A stretch of 62,050 nucleotides of DNA, taken from NCBI RefSeq assembly GCF_019083965.1, contig NZ_JAHRCY010000039.1:1-62050 (forward strand), written 5' to 3'. The notes below the pieces were generated by a model that was given only the letters and a program-made list of their open reading frames with translations, was not told the origin of the DNA and made no database searches. The DNA comes from Catellatospora tritici (GTDB lineage: Bacteria; Actinomycetota; Actinomycetes; Mycobacteriales; Micromonosporaceae). Shown here one piece after another: positions 23,677 to 34,152 of the stretch (position 1 is its first letter; every line of letters starts with the position of its first letter). A program made the position numbers and the translations under genes.

Positions 23677-24959
23677 TTGCTCAGCAGGGGGTTGATCGCG
23701 GTGCAGACCCCGCCGAGCACCGTTTTGACGTCGGCGTCGGCCTTCCACAGCGGGTCCAGCGCGGACCGGACCGCCTGGGCGATCTCGGCCTGGCCACTGT
23801 GACTGGGCTTGACCACGCCGGTGCTGATGCCGTTGATGACGACAGACTGCAGCTGCTCGGGCTTGAGCAACGGGTTGGTCTTGGCGAGGGTGTCGGCGGT
23901 CAGCAGCGAGGTGCGCGGCGGCGGGAAGTACGCCGCGAGCTTCGCCGAGTTCGCCGGGCTGGTGAAGAAGGCCAGGAAGTCCGCGGCGACGTCGGGGCTC
24001 TTGCCCTTGCGCAGCGCGCCCAGACCCGCCTGCCCGATCACCGAGTAGGCGCCCTTGGGCCCGGCGGGCAGCGGCACCAGGTCCCAGCCGAACTTGGCCT
24101 CCTTGAGCAGCGAGGCCCGCGAGATCTGGGTGATGGTCATGGCGGCGTCAGCGGCGAAGAAGTCGGCCGAGGTGCCCGGACCCGGCAGTGCCTGGTCGGT
24201 GAAGATCGCCTTGTGCAGGAACGTCATCGCGTCGACCATCGGCTGCTGGTCGAACCCGCACGTCTTGCCGTCGGCGCTCCAGGCCTGCGCGCCCCAGCCG
24301 GTCCACACGGTGGCCAGGTTGTCCCAGGTCTTGTAGTCGAAGTCCCGGACGACCAGGCCGCCCTTGCCGTTCTTGGCGTGCGCGGCGGAGGCGACGGCCA
24401 CCGCCTTGTCCCAGGTCCACTCGCCCTTGGCGATCAGCTGCGCGGGGGTGGGCTGACCGGCGGCGGTGAGCAGGTCGTTGTTGACGAACACGCCGAACGG
24501 CGAGGTGCTGAACGGGTACGCGTACAGCTTGCCCTCGTTCTTCCACAGGTTCGTGGCGGCGGGGCTGAGGTCGGCGGTGTTGTAGCCGTCGGCCTTGGCC
24601 AGGGTGTCGTCCAGCGGCAGCAGCGCGCCGGAGCTGACGAAGTCCGGTGCCGAACTCTCCAGTACCCACGCCAGGTCAGGGCCGTTGCCCCCGGCGATCT
24701 GCGTGGTCAGCGTGGTGGTGTAGCTCTCGAACGGGATCGGATCGAACTTGATCTCGGTGACCCGGGGGTTCTTCGCCTTGTACGCGTCGGCGATCTCGTT
24801 GAACAGCTTCAGGTGCGCCTCGTTGGAGGTCCACACCGTCATCCGCAGCGAGACCGGTCCGGTCGACGCCTCGGGCTCGTCAGCGCCGCAGGCGGCCAGA
24901 CCGAGCGCGAGCAGACCGGCGGTGGCACCGGCGAGCAGACCGCGTATTCTCATCTTCAC
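23673..24959 (-). CDS. Extracellular sugar-binding lipoprotein (ABC importer)
   Basis: A 428-aa family 1 solute-binding protein. The signal peptide ends in a lipobox, LGLAAC, with the lipidated Cys near residue 24. The mature protein has MalE-type landmarks (TVWTSNEAHLKLFNEIADAY; VTEIKFDPIPFESYTTTLTT; GAYSVIGQAGLGALRKGKSP; AADFLAFFTSPANSAK). It captures an oligosaccharide and hands it to the MalF/MalG pair. The ligand is unknown; the CE7 partner suggests an acetylated hemicellulose fragment (inference). Confidence 0.92.
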   Translation of the reverse strand: MKMRIRGLLAGATAGLLALGLAACGADEPEASTGPVSLRMTVWTSNEAHLKLFNEIADAYKAKNPRVTEIKFDPIPFESYTTTLTTQIAGGNGPDLAWVLESSAPDFVSSGALLPLDDTLAKADGYNTADLSPAATNLWKNEGKLYAYPFSTSPFGVFVNNDLLTAAGQPTPAQLIAKGEWTWDKAVAVASAAHAKNGKGGLVVRDFDYKTWDNLATVWTGWGAQAWSADGKTCGFDQQPMVDAMTFLHKAIFTDQALPGPGTSADFFAADAAMTITQISRASLLKEAKFGWDLVPLPAGPKGAYSVIGQAGLGALRKGKSPDVAADFLAFFTSPANSAKLAAYFPPPRTSLLTADTLAKTNPLLKPEQLQSVVINGISTGVVKPSHSGQAEIAQAVRSALDPLWKADADVKTVLGGVCTAINPLLSK

Positions 24960-24982
24960 TCCAACTCCATAAGCCGGAACAC

Positions 24983-26560
24983 TCAGTAACCGGACACATC
25001 GGGCCAGCGCAGCTCAACGCCGTCGCGGACCAGCTGTGCCTGGAACCCCGACAGCAGCTCGGGGCTGTTGCGCACGCCTCGCGGCGTGGTCTCGTACCGC
25101 AGGCTGTACGCGGCCAGCGCTCCCGCGACCTCACCGACGTTCCACTCGACCGGATGCAGCCGGAACGAGCCGTTGGTGATGTGGGTGGTGCCGATGTTCT
25201 TGCCCGCGGGCAGCAGGTTCTCCATCCGGCGCGGGATCAGCGCGCCGAGCGGGATCTCGAAGGGGCAGGACCCGACGTCGATGTAGTTGTCGCCGCCGGT
25301 GGAGGGGTGCAGGTCGATGCGGTACATGCCGACCCCGACCGCGTCGGGGTAGGACACCGCGCCCTTGTCGCCGCGTACGGCCAGGGACAGGTCCTGCTCG
25401 ACCACGGTGTACTCGGCCCGGATCCGCCGCGACTCGCGGATGTAGGGCGCGATCGCCAGTCCGTCGGCCGAGCTGCCGGTGACGTCGCCGCGCAGCCGCA
25501 GTCCGGGGAATCCGGCCTCGGTCTGCAGCCAGTAGAGGACCGACAGCGACAGCTGCCGCGCGTTGGCCAGGTGCTCCGCCGCGTCCGGCACGTCGATGAC
25601 GGGCCCCTCGAAATAGTCGATCATCGGCCAGTTGACCAGGCAGATGTCGCTGTCGTACGTGCCGGGCGCGAACAGTTTGCGGGCCGCGATGCGCCGGAAC
25701 GTCCAGAGGTTGCCGTCGCCGGGGCTCAACCGCTGGTCCGCGACGACCGACAGCGGGTCGTCGTCGGGGTTCGGGGTGAAGGTGCGCTCGCTGATCGCCA
25801 GCGTGCGCGGGTTGGGGGAGCGGAACGACAGCAGCCGGTCGCCCCAGAAGTCGGGCCGGTAGTCGCGCCAGAAGTCGTACTGCGCGGGCTTGTCGATGGT
25901 GTGGTCGCCGTCGACGTGGTCGACCGCGAAGCACACCGAGACGGCCTGCATGTTCATCGGCTGCGCCTGGTCGGGGGCGCTGGGCTCGCCGGTGTCGTGG
26001 GCCGACTCGAATCCGGTCACGTACTCGGTGCCGGTCAGCGGCAGCAGCTCGCCGGTCTCGGTCGCGTCCAGCACGTACGCGGCCTCGATGGTGATCTGCT
26101 CGCCGGTGCGGCGGTGCTCCACCGTCACCGCGCCGACCCGGTCGCCGTCGACGTCGGCGGCCACCGGCCGGTATGGCTGCAGCACCGTCAACCGCCCCGA
26201 CGACCGGTACGGCGCCAGCATCGCCTCGATCACCGCCACCGCCACCCGGGGCTCGTGGCACAGGCGGCTGACGTGCCCGCCGCCGGGGTTCAGCTCGCGC
26301 CACGCCCGCGCCGCCGGGGTCAGCGGGTAGTGCTGCCGGTAGTGGTCGCGGATGCCCTCGCGCAGGGTGCGGTAGCTCGCGGTCACCCCGAACTGCTCGA
26401 CCCAGCTGTGCTCGTCCGGGGGGACGGCCTGGCTGGTCAGCTGGCCGCCCAGCCAGTCGTACTCCTCGGTGAGCACGACCCGGCGACCGGCCCGCAGGGC
26501 GCCCAGCGCCGCCGCGACGCCGCCCAGGCCGCCGCCGACGACCAGGATCTCAGCCCGCAT
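24983..26560 (-). CDS. FAD-dependent oxidoreductase (FAD_oxidored family) in a sugar-import operon
   Basis: A 525-aa protein. The N-terminus is a Rossmann dinucleotide fold, ILVVGGGLGGVAAALGALRA, then GGQLTSQAVPPDEHSWVE. A second FAD contact is near YVLDATETGELLPLTG, and a C-terminal one is in RMENLLPAGKNIGTTHITNG. No signal peptide is present. The ATG comes one base after the LacI stop with AGAGG inside the LacI end. Members of this family sit in many glycan-use operons, where they are thought to oxidise a sugar hydroxyl or C-H; the actual reaction here is unproven. Confidence 0.85.
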   Translation of the reverse strand: MRAEILVVGGGLGGVAAALGALRAGRRVVLTEEYDWLGGQLTSQAVPPDEHSWVEQFGVTASYRTLREGIRDHYRQHYPLTPAARAWRELNPGGGHVSRLCHEPRVAVAVIEAMLAPYRSSGRLTVLQPYRPVAADVDGDRVGAVTVEHRRTGEQITIEAAYVLDATETGELLPLTGTEYVTGFESAHDTGEPSAPDQAQPMNMQAVSVCFAVDHVDGDHTIDKPAQYDFWRDYRPDFWGDRLLSFRSPNPRTLAISERTFTPNPDDDPLSVVADQRLSPGDGNLWTFRRIAARKLFAPGTYDSDICLVNWPMIDYFEGPVIDVPDAAEHLANARQLSLSVLYWLQTEAGFPGLRLRGDVTGSSADGLAIAPYIRESRRIRAEYTVVEQDLSLAVRGDKGAVSYPDAVGVGMYRIDLHPSTGGDNYIDVGSCPFEIPLGALIPRRMENLLPAGKNIGTTHITNGSFRLHPVEWNVGEVAGALAAYSLRYETTPRGVRNSPELLSGFQAQLVRDGVELRWPDVSGY

Positions 26561-26561
26561 G

Positions 26562-27623
26562 TCAGTTACCTCTTTCGATGAGCGTGGTGCCGGGCACGAG
26601 CTCGCACGGCAGCAGGCGCTGCCGCGGTCCGGGCGTGCCCTCGATGACCGCCATCAGGACCTCGACGGCCTGGGCGCCCATCGCCTGCCGGGGGATCCGC
26701 AGGCTGGTGAACTCGGTCTCGGTGGCCGGTGCGGCCCGGGTCGGCTCGCCGAGGGTGGCGATGGACAGCCGCACCCCACGTGAGCGCGCCAGCTCGTGCA
26801 GCGCCACCCCGTCGGCGTGCTCCTCGGCCAGCACTGCGGTCACCCCGGCGGCCAGCGCCGCGTCCAGCGCCGCGACCAGGTCCCGGCCCGGCTCGGTCGC
26901 CTCGTCGGGTGTACCGGAGGGTTCGCGGGTCGGGTAGTGCACGCCGGTGACTCCGGCGCCCTCGACCGCGGTACGGAACCCGCGCATGCGGTCGGCCCAG
27001 GACTCGGGCCCGGCGCCCTGACCCAGGTAGGCCAGGTGGTCGTGGCCCAGCTCCACCGCCCGGCGCACCAGCGCCGCGACCGCCGCCGGGTAGTCGGCGC
27101 CGACGCTGGGCACCGGCCCGCCCGCGTCGTCGCGGCGGCCGATCGACACGAACGGCACCTCTTCGGCCAGCAGTCGGGCCAGGTCGGAACGGTCCAGCGA
27201 GCGGCCGAGCAGGATGCTGCCATCGGCCAGCCGCAGCCGGTTGTCCTGGTGGAAGATGCGGCGCTGCCCGTCGACCACCGGTGCGCTGGTCAGCAGCAGC
27301 AGGTCGCAGCCGAGCTGCTCGGCCTGCTGCTCGATGCCGACCAGGAACGGGTTATAGAAGTCGCTGTTGGCGCTGGGGAACACCGGCTCGTAGGTGAACA
27401 CGCCCAGGATGCGGTTGTGTCGGGCGGCCAGGCGCCGGGCGATCGGGTCGGCGACATAGCCGGTCTCGGCGATCGCTCGCAGCACCCGCTCCCGGGTCTC
27501 GGCCGACAGCTTCACGCTGTCCTCGGCGCGCCCGTTGAGCACGAGCGAGACGGTGGCCTGGCTGACCCCGGTCATCCGGGCGATGTCCTGCTGGGTCACC
27601 CGCCTGCGGGCGGCTCCGGTCAC
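26562..27623 (-). CDS. LacI-family transcriptional repressor
   Basis: A 353-aa protein. The N-terminal HTH is VTQQDIARMTGVSQATVSLV with the hinge helix LVLNGRAEDSVKLSAETRER, followed by a periplasmic-binding-like core (about 65-340). It heads the operon with the FAD enzyme, importer and esterase. A perfect CTAATGCGCATTAG palindrome lies 21 bases before its GTG start and a near copy sits in the promoter of the divergent hydrolase, so it probably represses itself, the importer and the hydrolase, and is released by a sugar. Confidence 0.92.
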   Translation of the reverse strand: MTGAARRRVTQQDIARMTGVSQATVSLVLNGRAEDSVKLSAETRERVLRAIAETGYVADPIARRLAARHNRILGVFTYEPVFPSANSDFYNPFLVGIEQQAEQLGCDLLLLTSAPVVDGQRRIFHQDNRLRLADGSILLGRSLDRSDLARLLAEEVPFVSIGRRDDAGGPVPSVGADYPAAVAALVRRAVELGHDHLAYLGQGAGPESWADRMRGFRTAVEGAGVTGVHYPTREPSGTPDEATEPGRDLVAALDAALAAGVTAVLAEEHADGVALHELARSRGVRLSIATLGEPTRAAPATETEFTSLRIPRQAMGAQAVEVLMAVIEGTPGPRQRLLPCELVPGTTLIERGN

Positions 27624-27644
27624 GGTACGTGTCCAATCCTCGGG

Positions 27645-27658
27645 CTAATGCGCATTAG
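27645..27658. promoter_or_regulatory. LacI operator 1, CTAATGCGCATTAG
   Basis: A perfect 14-bp palindrome just upstream of the LacI gene start. The CG centre and A/T flanks match LacI-family sites. Binding here would give autorepression. Confidence 0.75.
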
Positions 27659-27744
27659 TTGTTTCGGTGAGATGACATGTTGCTGCCGCACCCTTCGTTC
27701 GTCAAGCCTTCGCGAACAAATTGAAGTCGATCAAATCTCCTGAA

Positions 27745-27758
27745 CTAATTCGTATTAG
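27745..27758. promoter_or_regulatory. LacI operator 2, CTAATTCGTATTAG
   Basis: This matches operator 1 at 12 of 14 positions and lies exactly 100 bp from it. It falls over the likely -10 of a promoter with TTGAAG at 27721-27726, before the divergent hydrolase gene. The pair could also support DNA looping. Confidence 0.7.
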
Positions 27759-27835
27759 CCCCTTGACGCGCCCGCGCACCGCCACCCAGACTTCCGGTTA
27801 CTTTCGGTTAACTCCATTGACAGGAGGCACCACCG

Positions 27836-28822
27836 ATGAACCCGTCCCTCAACCGGCGGCAGCTCCTCAAGGGCACCGCCGCGGTGGCGGCCGGCGGGCT
27901 CGGCGCGGCCACGCTCCTCGGCGGCACCGCCCACGCCGCCCCGGCCGGCTTCCCGACGTACCAGTACATCGGGACCCCGTTCACCAAGGCCAACCTGCGC
28001 TACAACCCGACCAACGAGCTGATCTTCCCGTGCATCCGCGGGGTGTACGACAAGCTCGCCGCCCCGCTGGCCAGGTACTACCTCTACTACGCCCCGCACG
28101 ACAGCCCCGGCGGCATCTGCCTGGCCTACGGCAACTCCCTGGGCGGTCAGTTCACCGAGTACCCGAACAACCCGATCGTGGCGAACGTGTGGTCACCGCA
28201 CTACTCGGTCAGTCACGTCTCGTCGCCGCACGTCATCTGGAACGCCGCGAACTCGAAGTTCTACCTGTACTTCCACGGCGAGAACGACACCACCCGGATG
28301 GCCTGGTCCACCGACGGCGTCAACTTCACCTACTACGGCCGGGTGCTGCACACCGGCGTCATCCCGGGCGCCACCGAGACGTCGTACGCCCGGGTGTTCG
28401 AGCACGCCGTGCCGGGGCTGGGCAACAAGTACGTGATGGTGTTCATGGGCGTCACCGGCGGCACCCGCAAGATCTTCTGGGGCTGGTCCAACGACGGCAA
28501 GACCTGGTCCTACGACCCCACCCCGCTGGTCACCCCGGGCCCGGACGGGCAGACCGACATCGCCGCCCCGTACCTGCTCAAGCGCAACGACACCGCGTAC
28601 GTCGTCTACCACGGCAACGGCGGCGACATGTACCTCACCGAGGTCGGCAACAGCTTCGACCGCGAGGTGCACCTCGGGGTGTTCCATTACGCCATGGACG
28701 GCGCCCCCGACCGCGGCCGCAGCGCCGCCCCGTCCTTCGGCACCGACGGCGGCGTGCAGTACATGTTCTACGAGGCAGGCCCCCGCCTCGACGGCACCAT
28801 CGCGGTCGCCCGCGCGGTCTGA
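27836..28822 (+). CDS. Tat-exported five-bladed beta-propeller glycoside hydrolase-like protein
   Basis: A 328-aa protein. The Tat signal is NRRQLLKGTAAVAAGGLG, cleaved near HAAPAG (about residue 40). Repeated blade motifs are visible (YYLYYAPHDSPGGICLAYGN; SPHVIWNAANSKFYLYFHGE; ARVFEHAVPGLGNKYVMVFM; APYLLKRNDTAYVVYHGNGG), typical of the GH43/GH117-like fold that cleaves arabinan, xylan or related sugars outside the cell. The exact family and catalytic acids were not assigned. ACAGGAGG precedes the ATG. It is divergent from, and shares operators with, the LacI operon, so hydrolysis outside and import inside are co-controlled. Confidence 0.82.
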   Translation: MNPSLNRRQLLKGTAAVAAGGLGAATLLGGTAHAAPAGFPTYQYIGTPFTKANLRYNPTNELIFPCIRGVYDKLAAPLARYYLYYAPHDSPGGICLAYGNSLGGQFTEYPNNPIVANVWSPHYSVSHVSSPHVIWNAANSKFYLYFHGENDTTRMAWSTDGVNFTYYGRVLHTGVIPGATETSYARVFEHAVPGLGNKYVMVFMGVTGGTRKIFWGWSNDGKTWSYDPTPLVTPGPDGQTDIAAPYLLKRNDTAYVVYHGNGGDMYLTEVGNSFDREVHLGVFHYAMDGAPDRGRSAAPSFGTDGGVQYMFYEAGPRLDGTIAVARAV

Positions 28823-28832
28823 CCGCCGCACG

Positions 28833-28877
28833 ATCCGTGGGCGCCGGCGGTCGGCACCACCGCCGGCGCCCACGGAT
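28833..28877. terminator. Strong hairpin after the beta-propeller hydrolase
   Basis: Arms 28833-28851 and 28859-28877 pair perfectly over 19 bp around a 7-nt loop, 10 bases after the stop codon. Confidence 0.85.
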
Positions 28878-28903
28878 ACGGCACGGTGGGAGCACATCCA
28901 CAG

Positions 28904-28975
28904 ATGTCGAGAAATAACGTGCGCGCGAAGCCTGAGCCGTGTAGGAATCCGGCAGAGTTCGCCATCCGCGCCTGA
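28904..28975 (+). CDS. Possible 23-aa peptide upstream of the ABC exporter pair
   Basis: ATG 28904 to TGA 28973-28975 encodes a 23-residue basic peptide with one Cys, MSRNNVRAKPEPCRNPAEFA plus three residues. GGGAG lies 12 bases upstream, which is only a weak ribosome site. It lies in the 130-bp leader of an exporter operon, so it could be an exported peptide or a leader peptide, or chance. Confidence 0.2.
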   Translation: MSRNNVRAKPEPCRNPAEFAIRA

Positions 28976-29009
28976 CGGGGGATGCGGCACCGCGCGGACG
29001 GAATGGACA

Positions 29010-30928
<1,919 letters not shown>

Positions 30929-30932
<4 letters not shown>

Positions 30933-32707
30933 AGACACTTCGCGCCGCCGCCGATCTGCTGTCCATGGCCTGGCGCATGGACCGCGCGAAACTGCTCAGA
31001 GCGATGCTCCTGCTCGGTGCGGGCTTCGTCGCGACACCTCTGGTCGCGGTCGGGCTGCGGGAGCTCACCGACGCCCTGCTCGCCGGGCAGACCACCCAGG
31101 CCACGGTCGTCGGCGTCCTGCTCGCGGCCCTTCTGGTGCTGGAACTCATGGGCCAGCACTTCGCGCACATGTCCTACTTCGAGCTCGGTGAACTGGCACA
31201 GAACCACCTGCATCACCGGCTGATCACCGCCGCCAACGCCAAGGTGCCACTGGCCCGCCAGGAGCAGCCCGACTACCACGACGACCTCCAGGTCGCCCAG
31301 TCGCAGACCTGGAAGATCAGCAACGCGCTCGAGTCCACCCTGCGCTTCGGCGGGCTGGTGGTGCAGCTCGCCATCGGCACGGCCCTGTTGGTGACGCTGA
31401 ATCCGATCCTGGTCCTCATGCCGTGCCTGGCGATATTCCTGGTCGTGGCCGGCGCCCGCGCCCAGCGACTCCTCGACGCCGCGCAGCAGTCCGCGGCCGA
31501 GCACACCCGACGATCCCAGCACTTCCTACGCCTGGCCACGACATCGGAGACGCTCCTGGAGCTGCGGTTGCTGGGGATGCACGACGACGTCTTGGCGCGG
31601 CACGCGGCGGCCTGGGATGGCGCCACCAGCCGGCTGTGGCGCGGGCAACTGCGAGCGGCGTTGACCCGGGGCGCCGGGCAGCTCGCCTTCTCCGTCGGCT
31701 ACGCGGCCTCGCTGCTGCTCGTGTTCCAGCAGCTGGCGACCGGCACCGCCACCATCGGTGACTTCGTGCTGGTCCTGGCTCTGGCGGTGCAGACCACCCT
31801 GCAGATCACCGCCGCGGTGAGCCTGCTGTCGGTGCTCCAGCAGACCGGTATGACGCTCAAGCGGATCGACCGACTGGCCGAACCGCAGCAGACCGAGCCG
31901 CGCCCGCCCGCCTCGGCTCCGCCGGGGCCCGAGTCGGGGATCGTGGTGCGCGACGTGGCATACCGGTATCCGGGCGCCGAACGCCCGGTGCTGTCGGACA
32001 TCGAGCTGGACCTGGCACCCGGCACCATCGTCGCGATCGTGGGAGAGAACGGCGCCGGCAAGAGCACCCTGGTCAAACTGCTGTGCGGCCTGTATCAGCC
32101 CACCGCGGGCAGGATCTGGTTCGGCGGTCGCGAGGTCGACGCGGGCACGCCAGGGGACGGCACCGTGGCGGCCCTGTTCCAGGACTTCGCCCGAATCGAG
32201 CTGGCACTGCGGGAAAGCGTCGGCGTCGGTGCCTGCGAGGGGCCGCAGCCCGCTCCCGATGCGGCCGTGCGTCAAAGCCTGGCCCGAGCCGACCTCGCCG
32301 AGCTGCCCGACGGCCTCTCCGACGGACTCGACTCGATCCTCGGCTCGCGGTATGCCCGCGGCGCCGAGCTGTCGGGCGGCCAGTGGCAGCGCATCGCGCT
32401 GGCGCGCACGCTGGTCCGTGACCGCCCGTCCCTGCTGGTGCTGGACGAGCCCGCGGCAGCGCTCGACCCGATGGCGGAGCACTCCCTGTTCGAACGCTTC
32501 GCCGCCGCCGCGCGAGCACAGGATGCCCACGGCGCCGTGACCGTGTACGTGTCGCACCGGTTCTCCACCGTACGCATGGCCGATCTGATCGTGGTGGTGG
32601 AGGACGGGCGGGTCGCGGCCACCGGCACGCACGACCAACTCATGGCGGCGGGCGGCACCTACGCGGAGCTGTACCAACTGCAGGCACGAGCGTATGCGGT
32701 GTCCTGA
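30929..32707 (+). CDS. ABC exporter half-transporter 2 (membrane domain plus ATPase)
   Basis: A 592-aa permease/ATPase starting at GTG 30929, which overlaps the previous stop. The membrane domain is about residues 15-310; the ATPase has Walker A GENGAGKST (near 372), FQDFARIELAL, signature LSGGQWQR (near 480), Walker B LLVLDEPAAALD (near 504) and switch His VSHRFST. Unlike its partner it has only a short linker rich in Pro/Ala. The pair resembles exporters from peptide natural-product or multidrug loci; cargo is unknown, and no biosynthesis enzyme is nearby. Confidence 0.9.
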
Positions 32708-32787
32708 CGGCCGACGGTCGGGCCCGGCGGCAGCGGACTTCCCCACCGCCGCCTGCTGCGGGTTGAGCCCGACACCGGTCTGAAGCG

Positions 32788-32828
32788 CGTCGGCGTCCGG
32801 AACGGTGCCACCGCTCCGGACGCCGACG
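32788..32828. terminator. Bidirectional terminator between exporter and NmrA-like gene
   Basis: CGTCGGCGTCCGGA (32788-32801) pairs perfectly with 32815-32828 (14 bp), followed by a short T-run (TGTTTCC). It lies between convergent genes. Confidence 0.8.
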
Positions 32829-32843
32829 TGTTTCCGACGTCGG

Positions 32844-33509
32844 TCAGGCCGCCGCGACCAGGACGCGCGAGTCCCGGTGCGGTTCGGCGGCACGATTCAG
32901 CAGCATCGCGGCCACGTCCGTCCGGGCCACCTTGGGGTTGCCGCGCAGCGGCCGACCGGTCGCGTCCACCGGCCGTCCGCTGCCCGGATCGTCGGTGAGC
33001 GTCACCGCACGGATCACGGTCGTCGGATGGGCCGCCGCGGCCAGCATTCGTTCGGCTTCGCCGAGTTCCCGGTACGCCGTCGGAAGCGAGCTCGTGGCGG
33101 TGACGGCTCTGGCGATCCACGGTAGCCGCTGCCACGATTCGCCCACGCCCACCGCGCTGAGCAGCACCAGCCTCGTGGTGGGCGGGACGACGCCCAACAG
33201 TGTGCCCACCGCGGCGGGCACGACATCGGAGCGGCCGTCGACGCCGCTCCACGGATGGCCGCGCCGGTAGCGGACCCCGGCGGCGACGACGACCGCGTCC
33301 GGCGCGGGAGTCGTCGCCTCCGCCACGGCCGCCGGGTCGTCGACCTGCCCGACCACGACCCGCAGTCCGCCCCGGCCGAGCAGCTCGGCGGGCAGGCGGG
33401 CCGCGTCGCGGACCAGGGCGGTCACCAGCCAGCCCCGGTCCAGGGCCTGCCGCGTGACGAGAGCGCCGACCCGGCCGGTGGTGCCGAGCACGGTGATACG
33501 AGTGGACAT
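32844..33509 (-). CDS. NAD(P)-binding, NmrA/atypical SDR-like protein
   Basis: A 221-aa protein with Rossmann motif ITVLGTTGRVGALVTRQAL (residues 5-23) and the downstream VVGQVDDPAAVAEAT, APDAVVVAAG and LSAVGVGES segments of short atypical SDRs (NAD(P)H-binding, YwnB/NmrA-like). The catalytic Tyr-xxx-Lys is not clear, so it may be a redox sensor or isomerase-like enzyme. ATG 33509 follows GAGGAG. It is divergent from a MerR regulator with an operator in between; MerR-controlled NAD(P)H-binding proteins are common. Confidence 0.85.
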   Translation of the reverse strand: MSTRITVLGTTGRVGALVTRQALDRGWLVTALVRDAARLPAELLGRGGLRVVVGQVDDPAAVAEATTPAPDAVVVAAGVRYRRGHPWSGVDGRSDVVPAAVGTLLGVVPPTTRLVLLSAVGVGESWQRLPWIARAVTATSSLPTAYRELGEAERMLAAAAHPTTVIRAVTLTDDPGSGRPVDATGRPLRGNPKVARTDVAAMLLNRAAEPHRDSRVLVAAA

Positions 33510-33565
33510 GGGTCTCCTCACCCTTGGGCCCACCGCCTGTGCGTGGGCTACCGTGCATGCCACAC

Positions 33566-33583
33566 CTTCGAGCCGACTCGAAG
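33566..33583. promoter_or_regulatory. MerR-type operator, CTTCGAG-CCGA-CTCGAAG
   Basis: A perfect 7-bp inverted repeat with a 4-bp spacer between the divergent NmrA-like and MerR genes, 22 bases before the MerR start. It matches the size and symmetry of sites that MerR proteins bind between -35 and -10. Confidence 0.7.
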
Positions 33584-33604
33584 TCAAGCGAGCGGGAGCG
33601 CACC

Positions 33605-34006
33605 GTGACCCATCCGCCCGTGCCGACCGCCGCCCAGTGGACCGTGGCGGAGTTCGCCGTCCGCTCGGGCGTACCGGCGACCACGCTGCGCTACTGGGAC
33701 GCCGAAGGGCTGCTGGTGCCGGGTCGGCTCGTCAACGGCCATCGCCGGTACCAGCCCGCAGACCTGGACCGCGCCGAGATGATCCGGATGTGCCAGGCGC
33801 TCGGCGCCAGCGTCGAGGAGATAATGCTGATCCTCGACGCACCCGATCCGGGGCAGCGGGCACGCTACGCGGCGGGCAAGCTGCCCGAGGTGATCGAGAA
33901 GATCGCGTTGCTGCGCACCGCCGAGGCCCTGCTGCGGCATCTGGCCGTCTGCGGCCATGGCGACGCGGAGAGCTGCCGCGCCTGGATGCGCGCCCACCTG
34001 CCCTGA
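33605..34006 (+). CDS. MerR-family transcriptional regulator
   Basis: A 133-aa protein from GTG 33605 (GGGAG upstream). The N-terminal winged HTH is WTVAEFAVRSGVPATTLRYW, followed by EAEGLLxPGR-like DAEGLLVPGRLVNGHRRY. The middle forms a dimer coiled coil (ADLDRAEMIRMCQALG, then helix to about 110). The short C-terminus has two Cys (AVCGHGDAESC) that could sense metal or redox (inference). It probably controls the divergent NAD(P)-binding protein via the palindrome between them. Confidence 0.9.
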   Translation: MTHPPVPTAAQWTVAEFAVRSGVPATTLRYWDAEGLLVPGRLVNGHRRYQPADLDRAEMIRMCQALGASVEEIMLILDAPDPGQRARYAAGKLPEVIEKIALLRTAEALLRHLAVCGHGDAESCRAWMRAHLP

Positions 34007-34152
34007 CCGCGCGTCTCACCGACTGCGGGCGAAGATCCGCCACCGACGGTCCTGATCGGAGTGGCTGACCAAGACGCGGTCTGATCGGCTACCCGACAGC
34101 CTGGAGATTGTTTTTGGGGTTACCGTCGCGGTGATCACCCCGTGGAGGAACC

